DNA of 64,000 bases from Effrenium voratum. Lineage: Eukaryota > Sar > Dinophyceae > Suessiales > Symbiodiniaceae. Position 1 is the first letter of the stretch. The number at the start of each line of letters is the position of its first letter. A program made the translations under genes and the position numbers. The notes beneath the pieces were generated by a model. It saw only the letters and a list, made by a program, of their open reading frames with translations, searched no databases and was not told the origin of the DNA. Where the stretch lies: contig CAUJNA010000835.1 in assembly GCA_963377175.1 (NCBI GenBank), positions 667,410-731,409 on the forward strand. Reading direction: 5' to 3'. Below are positions 1-11,790 of the stretch, piece after piece.

Positions 1-132
1 CTGACTGTAACACGAGTAATTGAGGTTTCCAAAGATCCAAACACGCACAAACCCGGTGCCGCCATGCGCCATGCTCTGATACAAAAAAACAAATCCCATG
101 TGCCATGCTTTGCGGTACATCTATGCAATCCC

Positions 133-216
133 AGGGTCCTGCTTGTTCAGCTGCTAGGCAGGCAAGGCTGCCGCAAAAAAATGCCTTGGGGCCAAGCGGG
201 CGTGTCATAATTTGGT
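133..216 (-). CDS. Gene A, 3'-proximal exon (Ala-rich protein)
   Basis: The minus strand reads GPKAFFCGSLACLAAEQAG. Gene B has a matching exon at about 22045-22140 (SPKAILSGSLACIAAEQAGG), and the similarity is also visible at nucleotide level. The conserved pair is the reason for calling it coding; the ORF itself is unremarkable. This exon lies downstream (in transcription order) of the duplicated block and exists only once, so it is separated from the intact 5' part of gene A by the insertion at 2825-16013. Function is not recognised. Boundaries are approximate. Confidence 0.5.
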
Positions 217-396
217 CGGGTTGATCGCACACAACTCCAAAACTCTCCAATACCGCACACCTTCACGTACATGTTGTAAATCACTAGGCAACATCTAAAT
301 GCTGCACTGCTTCAGAACCCAGAGTTCAAGCCTATTTTGCAGCCTCCGGTGCGTTGGCGGCGGCGGCCTGAATGGGCAGAAACGCATGCAAAAGCT

Positions 397-600
397 ATGC
401 AAACCTCGGAGCAACTCTCTCGGGCTTCCCAATTCTCTTCCAAAGTTTGACAGCTGCTGCTGCTGCTGCAGCTGTGGCTTTTGCTGTTGCTGCTGCAGCT
501 GTTGCTATTGCTTTTGCCTTTGCCGCTGCTGCTGCTGGTGCTGTTGCTGCTGCAGCTACTGCTGCTGCCGCGGCTGCTACCGTTGCTGTGCTGTTGCCGT
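397..600 (-). CDS. Poly-Ala/CAG-type coding stretch of gene A (tentative)
   Basis: A GCTGCTGC/GCAGC-rich low-complexity stretch. In one minus frame it gives long alanine runs interrupted by Val, Thr, Pro and Lys, followed by VKLWKRIGKPERVAPRF. Ala-rich composition fits the neighbouring gene A exons, but the same DNA is open as poly-Cys, poly-Leu and poly-Gln/Ser in other frames, so the frame is inferred only from its neighbours. The duplicated block begins inside this tract at 554, so its left part is absent from the second copy. Confidence 0.35.
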
Positions 601-2814
601 TGCCGTTGCTGGCGCTGTTGCTGTTTCTCTTGCTGCTGCTCCAGCCAGCACAGGGCCGGCAGTGTCGATAAGGACGATGAAAATTGTGACGGTTCTGGTG
701 AGGATTCTGACAATGCGGTTGAAGGTTGTGGTGGTCAAGGCAACAAACAGGGCTCCATCCGACCCAATCATTTGCCACTACTAATTCTATATATTACATA
801 CTAAATCAATACTATTTTTCCAGACAGCCAAGCTCCTCGGATGTGCTTTTTAGGGGCCACCCTAGAAATGATCAACAAGGCTGCCTTGCGGTTTCTATTA
901 TTGGGTTCCCTTCATAAGGTCTTACTGAAAAGTTGAACTCTGACCATTTTTCTTTCAAACAAATGGTGTGCTTTGCGTAAGCGGCTTTTATCAGTATTGC
1001 TTTTCCTTTGCAGCTACTACTCAAAGTTGCATTCAAATCAAAGGGGTCTCGCTTTCCAATTTGAACCTAATACTTGAACAAAGCAGTGTGAACCAGTTCT
1101 GGCCAAAAGCCGGGGGACCGAAATAATAAACCTTCCGGGGGGTAGGGGGATCGTGTTGCTAAAGTTGCCCAACGCACTTGTGTGGGGAACTCAAAAACCG
1201 ACGGGCCGGGGCCTCGCCAGCATGCATTGCTGCATCCTTCTTGGTGGCTCCGGCAGCAATGGCCGCCTGACAGCCGGCGTAGCAGCAAGCAGCTGCTTTC
1301 ATTGCCTCTTGAGCTTTGCGACAAATGAAGCTGCGCCATCCAAACCGCAACCTGCTTGTGGGTCACGTTACGGTGAGACGCATACAGTCGTAGTGTTTGC
1401 CAAGTGACTTAAGAAGTCTTGGCTGAAACTCGGCCTTTCTACGAAAGCTTGTTTGACCCCAATGACGCATAGCCGCATAGCCTTTCAGGATCGGGTTGGG
1501 GTCAAAGCATGACTTTGTGTCAGAGGAGACACAGGGGTGGGACAAGACGAGCGGGCGGCACACACATGTCACATCTGCTTCTTCCTTTATTCATTATTAT
1601 TCTTCTTCTCTGTATGTTTCGCATTGCGAATGCAGTTTGCAGCACTCACAACACACACACACATCCGAATTCCGGTCAGCCTTGCCAGCGGCTTCGCTGG
1701 CAACTCCCAGCCGCGCATGGCTTAGAACCGTGTCCTCCGGTCAATTAATGGACAGAAACAAAACAGCAAGGCTGCAATTCTGAAGATGCTGTGGACAACC
1801 CCACATGTCACTTCTGGCTTCATGCGTGATCCTGGGGGTTGACACAGCCTTCACGGGAAGATTGTGCTCGGTGCCTGTGCGCTCGGCAGTCCTTGGTGGC
1901 GTCTGCCGCCGCTTGGAAGACCACCTTGGCCACCTGGCTCGAGAATAGATGAGCTCAGGGTTCAAACAATTTCTGCAATATCTTGTTGCGAGTTCAAACC
2001 CCCGCCCCCCCCCCCCCTTCAAGGTTGACAAGGTTTGGGAGGAGCAGAAATTTGGGGCTGCCTGGAGATACCCCCTCCTAAGAACTTGAGGTCTGGATGA
2101 AGGGACTTGAGGCTTGAGGATTGTCATGGATTTGAGGGACTTTGGATATGTAAAGAAATCTTTGGCTTGGTTGTTGGCCCAGTTTTTTGTGGAAACCAGG
2201 AATGGTTGGGGGTGAGTTTGCTGGAGCTGTTTAAAGGGGCCTGTTTGCTTTGGCAAGGGGGGTGGCAGCGGGGAACCTTTCATTAGGGAGGGGTGCTTGG
2301 GAGGGCCCAAACATGGAGGATTTTTTAAAGGAAACCTTGTTGGTTTAGTATTCGTGGGAACCTGGGGGGAAAAGAGGAAACCTTTAATCTGGGGGTGGGG
2401 GTAATTACTGTTATTTGTTCCCTGACATTACCCTCGTCACTTCTCACATCTGTCTTCCTTGTGTGCTTGCAGGCTGCCCGATCTGTGATACCCGCCTGCT
2501 GGCTGCAAAAGCCAGCGGCGATAACCACTTTTTGTGCCGCCTCGCCCGCAATGCTTGCAACCTGCGTGGCAAATGTGAATTAGTTTTAGCCTCTCCAAGA
2601 CTTGCCTGGCATGAACTACCTGGTGCACACCTAGTGGTTCGGCAGCAATGGCTGATTGGGACTGAGAAATGTTGAATGCACATATCAGCACACTGCAGCT
2701 TGCAAAGAAATGGAGACAGCTCGTTCCAGCTGCCTGATAGGCAGACTTGCCCTCAGCAATGGCTGCATTGGCCGCTGTGGACGCGCTTGCTTTGGCAGCA
2801 GCAGTGGCTCGTCG
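554..2814. repeat. 2,261-bp direct repeat, copy 1
   Basis: The sequence recurs at 16014-18274 with a constant offset of 15,460 bp. No mismatch was seen on reading the two copies. Copy 1 is joined on its left to the CAG-type tract and the 3' end of gene A. On its right it is joined, after 10 extra bases (tgtggaccca), to the terminal inverted repeat of the insertion. The layout is that of a giant target-site duplication or of repair-associated duplication. An assembly artefact cannot be excluded. Confidence 0.95.
1196..2814 (-). pseudogene. Gene A internal exons, copy 1 (5'-truncated)
   Basis: Holds copies of four internal exons and the truncated start exon of gene A. In transcription order: the start exon, cut at 2814; VASIAGEAAQKVVIAAGF (5' edge at 2561, acceptor CACGCAG|G); VAKVVFQAAADATKDC (5' edge 1933); DTVLSHARLGVASEAAGKA (5' edge 1734); and AAIAAGATKKDAAMHAGEA (about 1196-1330). 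Every exon is matched in gene B. The first residues of the start exon are missing because the insertion interrupts it, so this copy has no native upstream region. It remains connected to the 3' exons to its left, whereas copy 2 has the native 5' side but lacks the 3' exons. Confidence 0.6.
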
Positions 2815-2824
2815 TGTGGACCCA

Positions 2825-2844
2825 CTACCCGGAGAATAGATGGC
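2825..2844 (+). repeat. Left terminal inverted repeat
   Basis: CTACCCGGAGAATAGATGGC, an exact reverse complement of 15994-16013. It continues into CACATTT and overlaps the TAGATGGCACA motif. Confidence 0.9.
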
Positions 2845-3030
2845 ACATTTACGACGTATATTTTTAAGTAGATGGCACGGGGTGATATAAAAATGCCAAT
2901 TCACAGTTGGCACATATCTTCAATTATCCGGCGAATTGTGCCATCTACTGGCTCAAAAAATCAGGGAATATCCAGGGGGTCAAAAACATTGTGCCATCTA
3001 CTTTGCAAACATGTCCGCCAACCCCTTCTG
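2845..3030. promoter_or_regulatory. Left subterminal region with repeated motif
   Basis: Contains AAGTAGATGGCACGG, then the inverted forms AATTGTGCCATCTACTGG and CATTGTGCCATCTACTTTG, within about 190 bp. Clusters of a short motif in both orientations next to a TIR are typical of transposase-binding subterminal regions. That role is inferred. Confidence 0.45.
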
Positions 3031-3040
3031 TGAGTGGATC

Positions 3041-3178
3041 GGAGTGAAGTGGGAGTGGAGTGGTGTGGCGTGGAGTGGAGTGGAGTGGAGTGGCGTGGCG
3101 TGGAGTGGAGTGGACTGGCGTGGGAGTGGAGTGGAGTGGAGTGGAGCGGAGCGGAGTGGAGCGGCGAGGAGTGGGGTG
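3041..3178. repeat. GTGGA pentamer minisatellite
   Basis: Runs of GTGGA with interspersed GCGTG and GCGGA variants. It lies between the left subterminal region and the main array and gives meaningless ORFs in several frames. A comparable simple-sequence tract (GTGA/GTCA) sits at the right end of the array. Confidence 0.9.
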
Positions 3179-3696
3179 GAAGGCGTCGGGGGGGACTGCG
3201 AGGCTTGTTCGGGCCTCTACATGGGTCTCCCGTTTCCGGGCCAGCCGGAGCAAGAGCGTTAATTAAACTGCAAACATCACGCATATGTGTTCGGACTTTT
3301 TTAAAGGCTCATTTCATTTCAAACTTTTTGATTACGACTCACTCCATTTCCATCATAACAATTCAGACCTACTGATGCATATTTTCAGCCGACATCAGCC
3401 GACGAAATACTTAGAAACGTTTGGAAAGGACAGTGGTGCCCAAAAGGAAGCTGCGGCTTCGAAGTGTTAGTTACGCGATTCCTGAGTATCGACATTTCTG
3501 AGTATCGATAGCTTGTCTTTTTCCATTTGGATTCTACAAGGAGGCATTGCTAAAGCGAACTCCGCGTTACACATTGCTTAAGAACCGCAAACAGCTTATC
3601 CTCCTCCCGGGCTTCCTGGGACCCTGAGAGCTGCAACTATGGTGAGACTCTTCCCCGAGCCGATTCTGTGACAAGTTCACGGAGCACGAACGAAGC

Positions 3697-6600
3697 TCAA
3701 CTGCCTGCAAGGCTGCCTGGCGGAGGCCCTCCCACAAACGAAGCAAAGTAGATGGCACAATTCCACGCGTGGGCTTGCCAAGCAGCCCAGGCTTCGATCT
3801 TGGCTTGGACTTCCTCGAAGGCTGTACTTCCATAACTCCTTGCTAAGGCTGCCTTGCCCCTCGGCTGGAACTTGTGTGGCTGGACCTCCCCGCTGCCTGG
3901 GGGCGGCCTTGTGGAGGCACTGCCTGGCTGCAGCTTGTGTGGCTGGACTTCCCCGCTACCTCAGAAACTGCCTTGTGGAGGCCCTCCCACAAACGAAGCA
4001 AAGTAGATGGCACAATTCCACGCGTGGGCTTGCCAAGCAGCCCACGAAGGCTGTACTTCCATAACTCCTTGCAAGGCTGCCTTGCCCCTCGGCTGGAACT
4101 TGTGTGGCTGGACCTCCCCGCTGCCTGGGGGCGGCCTTGTGGAGGCACTGCCTGGCTGCAGCTTGTGTGGCTGGACTTCCCCGCTGCCCGAGAAACTGCC
4201 TTGTGGAGGCCCTCCCACAAACGAAGCAAAGTAGATGGCACAATTCCACGCGTGGGCTTGCCAAGCAGCCCACTTTTCGATCTTGGCTTGGACTTCCTCG
4301 AAGGCTGTACTTCCACCTTGCCCCTCGGCTGGAACTTGTGTGGCTGGACCTCCCCGCTGCCTGGGGGCGGCCTTGTGGAGGCACTGCCTTTGTGGAGGCC
4401 CTCCCACAAACGAAGCAAAGTAGATGGCACAATTCCACGCGTGGGCTTGCCAAGCCCAGGCTTCGATCTTGGCTTGGACTTCCTCGAAGGCTGTACTTCC
4501 ATAACTCCTTGCAAGGCTGCCTTGCCTTTGAGCTGGAACTTGTGGGCTGGACCTCCCCGCTGCCTGGGGGCGGCCTTGTGGAGGCACTGCCTGGCTGCAG
4601 CTTGTGTGGCTGGACTTCCCCGCTGCCCGAGAAACTGCCTTGTGGAGGCCCTCCCACAAACGAAGCAAAGTAGATGGCACAATTCCACGCGTGGGCTTGC
4701 CAAGCAGCCCAGGCTTCGTCTTGGCTTGGACTTCCTCGAAGGCTGTACTTCCATAACTCCTTGCAAGGCTGCCTTGCCAAGCTTTTGCTGCTAATTGCCT
4801 GTGTGGTTTTACAGGAACCATAAATGCCTAAATCAAAAGCTTTAAGGCCATGCTCAGAAAAAAAGGCACCATCAAAAACGGCAGACAACTGGTTAGGCTG
4901 GAACTTGTGTGGCTGGACTTGCCTGGCTGCAGCTTGTGTGGCTGGACTTCCCCGCTGCCCGAGAAACTGCCTTGTGGAGGCCCTCCCACAAACGAAGCAA
5001 AGTAGATGGCACAATTCCACGCGTGGGCTTGCCAAGCAGCCCAGGCTTCGATCTTGGCTTGGACTTCCTCGAAGGCTTAACTCCTTGCAAGGCTGCCTTG
5101 CCCCTCGGCTGGAAGCTGCCTGGGGGCGGCCTTGTGGAGGCACTGCCTGGCTGCAGCTTGTGTGGCTGGACTTCCCCGCTGCCCGAGAAACTGCCTTGTG
5201 GACTCCCACAAACGAAGCAAAGTAGATGGCGCAATTGCACGCGTGGGCTTGCCAAGCAGCCCAGGCTTCGATCTTGGCTTGGACTTCCTCGAAGGCTGTA
5301 CTTCCATAACTCCTTGGCTGCCTTGCCCCTCGGCTGGAACTTGTGTGGCTGGACCTCCCCGCTGCCTGGGGGCGGCCTTGTGGAGGCACTGCTTGGCTGC
5401 AGCTTGTGTGGCTGGACTTCCCCGCTGCCCGAGAAACTGCCTTGTGGAGGCCCTCCCACAAACGAAGCAAAGTAGATGGCACAATTCCACGCGTGGGCTT
5501 GCCAAGCAGCCCGGGCTTCGATCTTGGCTTGGACTTCCTCGAAGGCTGTACTTCCATAACTAGGCTGCTTGCCCCTCAGCTGGAACTTGTGTGGCTGGAC
5601 CTCCCCGCTGCCTGGGGGCGGCCTTGTGGAGGCACTGCTTGGCTGCAGCTTGTGTGGCTGGACTTCCCCGCTGCCCGAGAAACTGCCTTGTGGAGGCCCT
5701 CCCACAAACGAAGCAAAGTAGATGGCACAATTCCACGCGTGGGCTTGCCAAGCAGCCCGGGCTTCGATCTTGGCTTGGACTTCCTCGAAGGCTGTACTTC
5801 CATAACTCCTTGCAAGGCTGCTTGCCCCTCGGCTGGAACTTGTGTGGCTGGACCTCCCCGCTGCCTGGGGGCGGCCTTGTGGAGGCACTGCTTGGCTGCA
5901 GCTTGTGTGGCTGGACTTCCCCGCTGCCCGAGAAACTGCCTTGTGGAGGCCCTCCCACAAACGAAGCAACGTAGATGGCACAATTCCACGCGCGGGCTTG
6001 CCAAGCAGCCCAGGCTTCGATCTTGGCTTGGACTTCCTCGAAGGCTGTACATCCATAACTCCTTGCAAGGCTGCCTTGCCCCTCGGCTGGAACTTGTGTG
6101 GCTGGACCTCCCCGCTGCCTGGGGGCGGCCTTGTGGCTGGACTTCCCCGCTGCCCGAGAAACTGCCTTGTGGAGGCCCTCCCACAAACGAAGCAAAGTAG
6201 ATGGCACAATTCCACGCGGGGGCTTGCCAAGCAGCCCAGGCTTCGATCTTGGCTTGGACTTCCTTGAAGGCTGTACTTCCATAACTCCTTGCAAGGCTGC
6301 CTTGCCCCTCGGCTGGAACTTGTGTGGCTGGACCTCCCCGCTGCCTGGGGGCGGCCTTGTGGAGGCACTGCCTGGCTGCAGCTTGTGTAGCTGGACTTCC
6401 CCGCTGAGCAGCCCAGGCTTCGATCTTGGCTTGCACTTCCTCGAAGGCTGTACTTCCATAACTCCTTGCCCCTCGGCTGGAACTTGTGTGGCTGGACCTC
6501 CCCGCTGCCTGGGGGCGGCCTTGTGGAGGCACTGCCTGGCTGCAGCTTGTGTGGCTGGACTTCCCCGCTGCCCGAGAAACTGCCTTGTGGAGGCCCTCCC

Positions 6601-8720
6601 ACAAACGAAGCAAAGTAGATGGCACAATTCCACGCGTGGGCTTGCCAAGCAGCCCAGGCTTCGATCTTGGCTTGGACTTCCTCGAAGGCTGTACTTCCAT
6701 AACTTGCAAGGCTGCCTTGCCCCTCAGCTGGAACTTGTGTGGCTGGAGCCTGGGGCGGCCTTGTGGAGGCACTGCCTGGCTGCAGCTTGTGTGGCTGGAC
6801 TTCCCCGCTGCCCAAGAAACTGCCCTGTGGAGGCTTCCCACAAACGAAGCAAAGTAGATGGCACAATTCCACGCGTGGGCTTGCCAAGCAGCCCAGGCTT
6901 TGATCTTGGCTTGGACTTCCTCGAAGGCTGTACTTCCATAACTCCTTGCAAGGCTGCCTTGCCCCTTGGCTGGAACTTGTGTGGCTGGACCTCCCCGCTG
7001 CCTGGGGGCGGCCTTGTGGAGGCACTGCCTGGCTGCAGCTTGTGTGGCTGGACTTCCCCGCTGCCCGAGAAACTGCCTTGTGGAGGCCTCCCACAAACGA
7101 AGCAAAGTAGATGGCACAATTCCACGCGTGGGCTTGCCAAGCAGCCCAGGCGTCGGACTTCCTCCATAACTCCCTGCAAGGCTGCCTCAGCCCTCTGCTT
7201 GCCTGGTTGGGCTTCTTGTCTGCCTGGAACATCTCGTACTTACCTCGCTGCAGCTTGTGTGGCTAGACTTCCCCGCTGCCCAAACGAAGAAGCAAAGTAG
7301 ATGGCACAATTCCACGCGTGGGCTTGCCAAGCAGCCCAGGCTTCGATCTTGGCTTGGACTTCCTCGAAGGCTGTACTTCCATAACTCCTTGCAAGGCTGC
7401 CTTGCCCCTCGGCTGGAACTTGTGTGGCTGGACCTCCCCGCTGCCTGGGGGCGGCCTTGTGGAGGCACTGCCTGGCTGCAGCTTGTGTGGCTGGACTTCC
7501 CCGCTGCCCGAGAAACTGCCTTGTGGAGGCCCTCCCACAAACGAAGCAAAGTAGATGGCGCAATTCCACGCGTGGGTTGGCAAGCAGCCCAGGCTTCGAT
7601 CTTGGCTTGGACTTCCTCGAAGGCTGTACTTCCATAACTCCTTGCAAGGCTGCCTTGCCCCTCGGCTGGAACTTGTGTGGCTGGACCTCCCCGCTGCCTG
7701 CGGGGCGGCCTTGTGGAGGCACTGCCTGGCTGCAGCTTGTGTGGCTGGACTTCCCCGCTGCCCGAGAAACTGCCTTGTGGAGGCCTCCCACAAACGAAGC
7801 AAAGTAGATGGCACAATTCCACGCGTGGGCTTGCCAAGCAGCCCGGGCGTCGGACTTCCTCCATAACTCCCTGCAAGGCTGCCTCAGCCCTCTGCTTGCC
7901 TGGTTGGGCTTCTTGTCTGCCTGGAACATCTCGTACTTACCTCGCTGCAGCTTGTGTGGCTAGACTTCCCCGCTGCCCAAACGAAGCAAAGTAGATGGCA
8001 CAATTCCACGCGTGGGCTTGCCAAGCAGCCTAGGCTTCGATCTTGGCTTGGACTTCCTCGAAGGCTGTACTTCCATAACTCCTTGCAAGGCTGCCTTGCC
8101 CGGCCTTGTGGAGGCACTGCCTGGCTGCAGCTTGTGTGGCTGGACTTCCCCGCTGCCCGAGAAACTGCCTTGTGGAGGCCCTCCCACAAACGAAGCAAAG
8201 TAGATGGCACAATTCCACGCGTGGGCTTGCCAAGCAGCCCAGGTTTCGATCTTGGCTTGGCCTCGAAGGCTGTACTTCCATAACTCCTTGCAAGGCTGCC
8301 TTGCTGGAACTTGTGTGGCTGGAGATCCCGCTGCCTGGGGGAGGCCTTGTGGAGGCACTGCCTGGCTGCAGCTTGTGTGGCTGGACTTCCCCGCTGCCCG
8401 AGAAACCTTGCGGCGGCCCTCACACAAACGAAGCAAAGTAGATGGCACAATTCCACGCGTGGGCTTGCCAAGCAGCCCAGGCTTCGATCTTGGCTTGGAC
8501 TTCCTCGAAGGCTGTACTTCCATAACTCCTTGCAAGGCTGCCTTGCCCCTCGGCCGGAACTTGTGTGGCTGGACCTCCCCGCTGCCTGGGGGCGGCCTTG
8601 CACTGCCTGCCCTGGTTGGGCTTCTTGTCTGCCTGGAAATATCTCGTACTTACCTCGCTGCAGCTTGTGTGGCTAGACTTCCCCGCTGCCCAAACGAAGC
8701 AAAGTAGATGGCACAATTCC
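3697..8720. repeat. Tandem array, homogeneous type-A units
   Basis: About 20 units of roughly 190-330 bp. In order, each holds AAGTAGATGGCACAATTCCA, CGCGTGGGCTTGCCAAGCAG, CTTCGATCTTGGCTTGG, ACTTCCATAACTCC, TGGAACTTGTGTGGCTGG, CCCCGCTGCC and CCTCCCACAAACGAAGC. Inside each unit the segment TTGTGTGGCTGGAC(C/T)TCCCCGCTGCC is itself duplicated. Units differ mainly by deletion of internal blocks, not by point changes. Near 4770-4890 a unique stretch interrupts the array. The 260-bp variant is the commonest full unit. Confidence 0.95.
4893..7232 (-). other. 779-codon repeat-borne open frame, probably not a gene
   Basis: The longest open frame in the array. The array is open for hundreds of codons in several frames on both strands, because many unit variants keep the frame and stops are rare in the GC-rich unit. 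One minus frame looks the most protein-like: each unit gives AFEEVQAKIEAWAAWQAHAW followed by NCAIYFASFVGG. Frame switches at unit junctions mean no single frame is kept across the array. I record it as a possible fossil coding repeat, not as a CDS. Confidence 0.3.
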
Positions 8721-9607
8721 ACGCGTGGCTTGCCAAGCAGCCCAGGCTTCGATCTTGGCTTGGACTTCCTCGAAGGCTGTACTTCCATAACTCCTTGCAA
8801 GGCTGCTTTGCCAAATCAGCCCTCTGCTGGTGTGGTTGGGCTTCTTGTCTGCGTGGAAAAAGATCGTACTCAGCTTGTGTGGCTGGACTTCCTCGCTGCC
8901 CTTGTGGAGGCCCTCCCACAAACGAAGCAAAGTAGATGGCATGCCAAATCAGCCCTCGCTTGCCTGGTTAGCAATCGCCCTGCCTGGAAAAATCTCGTTC
9001 TTACCTGGCTGCAGCTTGTGTGGCTGGACTTCCCCGCTGCCCGGGGAGCTGCCTTGTGGAGGCAAACAAAGCAAAGTAGATGGCACAATTCCATGCGTGG
9101 GCTTGCCAAGCAGCCCAGGCTTCGATCTCGGCTTGGACACCCTCGAAGGCTGTGCTTCCATAACTCCCTGGCCCGTTGGGCTTCTTGTCTGCCTGGAAAA
9201 ATCTCGTACTTACCTGGTTGCAGCTTGTGTGGCTGGACTTCCCCGCTGCCCGAAGGGCTGCCTTGGGGACGGCCCCACAAACGAAGCAAAGTAGATGCCA
9301 CAATTTCTTGCCAAGCAGCCTAGGCTTTGATCTTGGCTTGGACTTCCTTCCTTGAGGCTGCCTTGCCAAATCTGCTTGCCTGGTTGGGCTTCTTGTCTGC
9401 CTGGAAAAATCTCGTACTTACCTGGCTGCAGCTTGTGTGGCTGGACGCTGCCCAGGGGGCTGCACAAGCGAAGCAAAGTAAATGGCAGAATTCGACGCGC
9501 GGGCTTGCTAAGCAGCCCAGGCTTCGATCTCGGCTTGCCAAATCAGCCCTCTGCTTGCCTGGTTGGGCTTCTTGTGTGGCTGCAGCTTGTGTGGCTGGAC
9601 TTCCCCG

Positions 9608-10260
9608 CAGCACTTTAGCTCTCGGATCCTTCGCAGGACGAGGTCGTTTCCTGGACGGACGAGTCAGAAGCCCCGCAGTTGCATCGAAACCCGTTTGGGG
9701 AATCCCCTCTAAAGAGAGAGGTGCGCTGTTCTCTGTTCGCGCTCTCGCGCGGCGCAGTTGTCGCTGCAGTCCACTGCTGCTGCTGCCGCAGTCTTCTTCG
9801 GCTGGCTGGCACGCCAGCCTGCAGAGCCGCGCCGCCCGAGATCGGAATTCCGACTTCGCTCTCCACCCGAGGTCGGAATTCCCGAGGTCGGAATTCCGAC
9901 TTCGCTCCCCCACCCAAAATCGGAATTCCTCCACCCGAGGTCTGAATTCCGACTTCGCTCTCCCACCCGAGGTCGGAATTCCGACTTCGCTCTCCACTTC
10001 CGACTTCGCTCTCCACCCAAGGTCGGAATTCCGACCTCGCTCCAAGCTTCCGACCTTGCCCAAAAAAGCCATCACCATCGCCGGGCCATCGCCGGACCAT
10101 CGCTACGCTTGCCGAACGCGTGCGGGATATATGCGGCCAGTACCGCATATATCCCGCACCAGGAAAAAGCACAAAAGAACACGTTTTTGCCCAAGGTCGG
10201 AACTCCGACTTCGCTCCGGTGTGTTCAACGTGAATGGCATTCATGTTGCTTTTCGGGGTA
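9608..10260. repeat. Higher-order inserted block, copy 1
   Basis: Begins at CAGCACTTTAGCTCTCGGAT and has no relation to the array unit. It contains a CAG-type stretch, a minisatellite built on GGTCGGAATTCCGACTTCGC (about 9840-10050), a long hairpin and a short unique tail. The block with flanking units recurs at 11155-11790, offset about 1,530-1,547 bp, with small indels. Confidence 0.9.
10120..10159. repeat. Perfect 17-bp hairpin, copy 1
   Basis: Left arm GTGCGGGATATATGCGG (10120-10136), six-base loop ccagta, right arm 10143-10159 is its exact complement. The hairpin sits in the non-unit block and is conserved in the duplicate at 11650-11689. Confidence 0.9.
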
Positions 10261-11154
10261 GCTGCCCGGGGGGCTGCCTTGTGGAGCCCCTCCCACAAAC
10301 GAAGCAAAGTAGATGGCACAATTCCACGTGTGGGCTTGCCAAGCAGACCAGGCTTCCTCGAAAGCTGTATCCATAACTGCCTTGCCAAATTTCTTTTTGG
10401 AAAAATCCCGCGCTTACCTGGCTGCAGCTTGTGTGGCTGGACTTCCCCGCTGCCCGGGGGCTGCCTTGTGGAGGCCCTCCCACAAACGAAGCATCCACGC
10501 GTGGGCTTAGGCTTTGATCTTGGCAGCTATACTTCCATAACTCCCTGCAAGGCTTCCTTGCCAAATCAGCCCTCTGCTTGCCTGGTTGGGCTTCCCCCTG
10601 CCTGGAAAAAACTTGCACGTACCTGGCTGCAGCTTGTGTGGCTGGACGTCCTTACTGCCCTCCCACAAACGAAGCAAAGTAGATGGCACAATTTTCTTTG
10701 CACGCGTAGGCTTAGGCTTTGATCTTGGCGGCTATACTTCCATAACTCCCTGCAAGGCAAGGAACCAAATCAGCCCTCTGATTGCCTGGTTGGGCTACCC
10801 CCTGCCTGGAAAATCTCGTACTTACCTGGCTGGGCTGCCTTGTGGAGGCCCCACAAACGAAGCAAAGTAGATGGCACAATTCCTTGCCAAGCAGCCCAGG
10901 CTTTGATCTTGGCTTGGACTTCCTTCCTTGAGGCTGCCTTGCCAAATCAGCCTTCTGCTTGCCTGGTTGGGCTTCTTGTCTGCCTGGAAAAATATCGTAC
11001 TTACCTGGCCGCAGCTTGTGTGGCTGGACGCTGCCCAGGCCACGCGCGGGCTTGCCAAGCAGCCCAGGCTTCGATCTCGGCTTGCCAAATCAGCCCTCTG
11101 CTTGCCTGGTTGGGCTTCTTGTGTGGCTGCAGCTTGTGTGGCTGGACTTCCCCG

Positions 11155-11790
11155 CAGCACTTTAGCTCTCGGATCCTTCGCAGGACGAGGTCGTTTCCTG
11201 GACGGACAAGTGTCAGAAGCCCCGCAGTTGCATCGAAACCCGTTTGGGGAACCCCCTCTAAAGAGAGAGGTGCGCTGTTCTCTGTTCGCGCTCTCGCGCG
11301 GCGCAGTTGTCGCTGCAGTCCACTGCTGCTGCTGCTGCCGCAGTCCTCTTCGGCTGGCTTGCACGCCAGCCTGCAGAGCCGCGCCACCCAAGATCGGAAT
11401 TCCTTCCGACTTCGCTCTCCCACCCAAAATTGGAATTCCCCCACCCGAGGTCGGAATTCCGACTTCGCTCTCGCACGCGAGGTCGGAATTCCGACTTCGC
11501 TCTCCACCCGAGGTCGGAATTCCGACCTCGCTCTCCACTTCCGACTTCGCTCTCGACCTCGCTCCAAGCTTCCGACCTTGCCCAAAAAAGCCATCACCAC
11601 CGGGCCATCGCCGGGCCATCGCCGGACCATCGCTACGCTTGCCGAACGCGTGCGGGATATATGCGGCCAGTACCGCATATATCCCGCACCAGGAAAAAGC
11701 ACAAAAGAACACGTTTTTGCCCAAGGTCGGAACTCCGACTTCGCTCCGGTGTGTTCAACGTGAATGGCATTCATGTTGAGCATTGCTTTT
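11155..11790. repeat. Higher-order inserted block, copy 2
   Basis: Near copy of 9608-10260. It differs by a few substitutions, by different numbers of the GAATTCCGAC-containing repeat (about 11390-11570), and by a short insertion near 11779. The presence of flanking array units in both copies shows that the block was duplicated together with array DNA. Confidence 0.9.
11650..11689. repeat. Perfect 17-bp hairpin, copy 2
   Basis: Same arms and same loop as the hairpin at 10120-10159. Arms at 11650-11666 and 11673-11689. Confidence 0.9.

Noticed and set aside
299..804. Cys-rich, Leu-rich and Gln/Ser-rich ORFs around the CAG-type tract
   Set aside because: All are translations of the same trinucleotide-rich DNA in different frames. 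Only the Ala frame agrees with neighbouring exons.
3842..8800. Dozens of long overlapping ORFs on both strands (up to 779 codons)
   Set aside because: They arise from one GC-rich unit repeated with few stops. All frames read the same few peptides and switch frame at unit junctions, with no start context or conserved frame.
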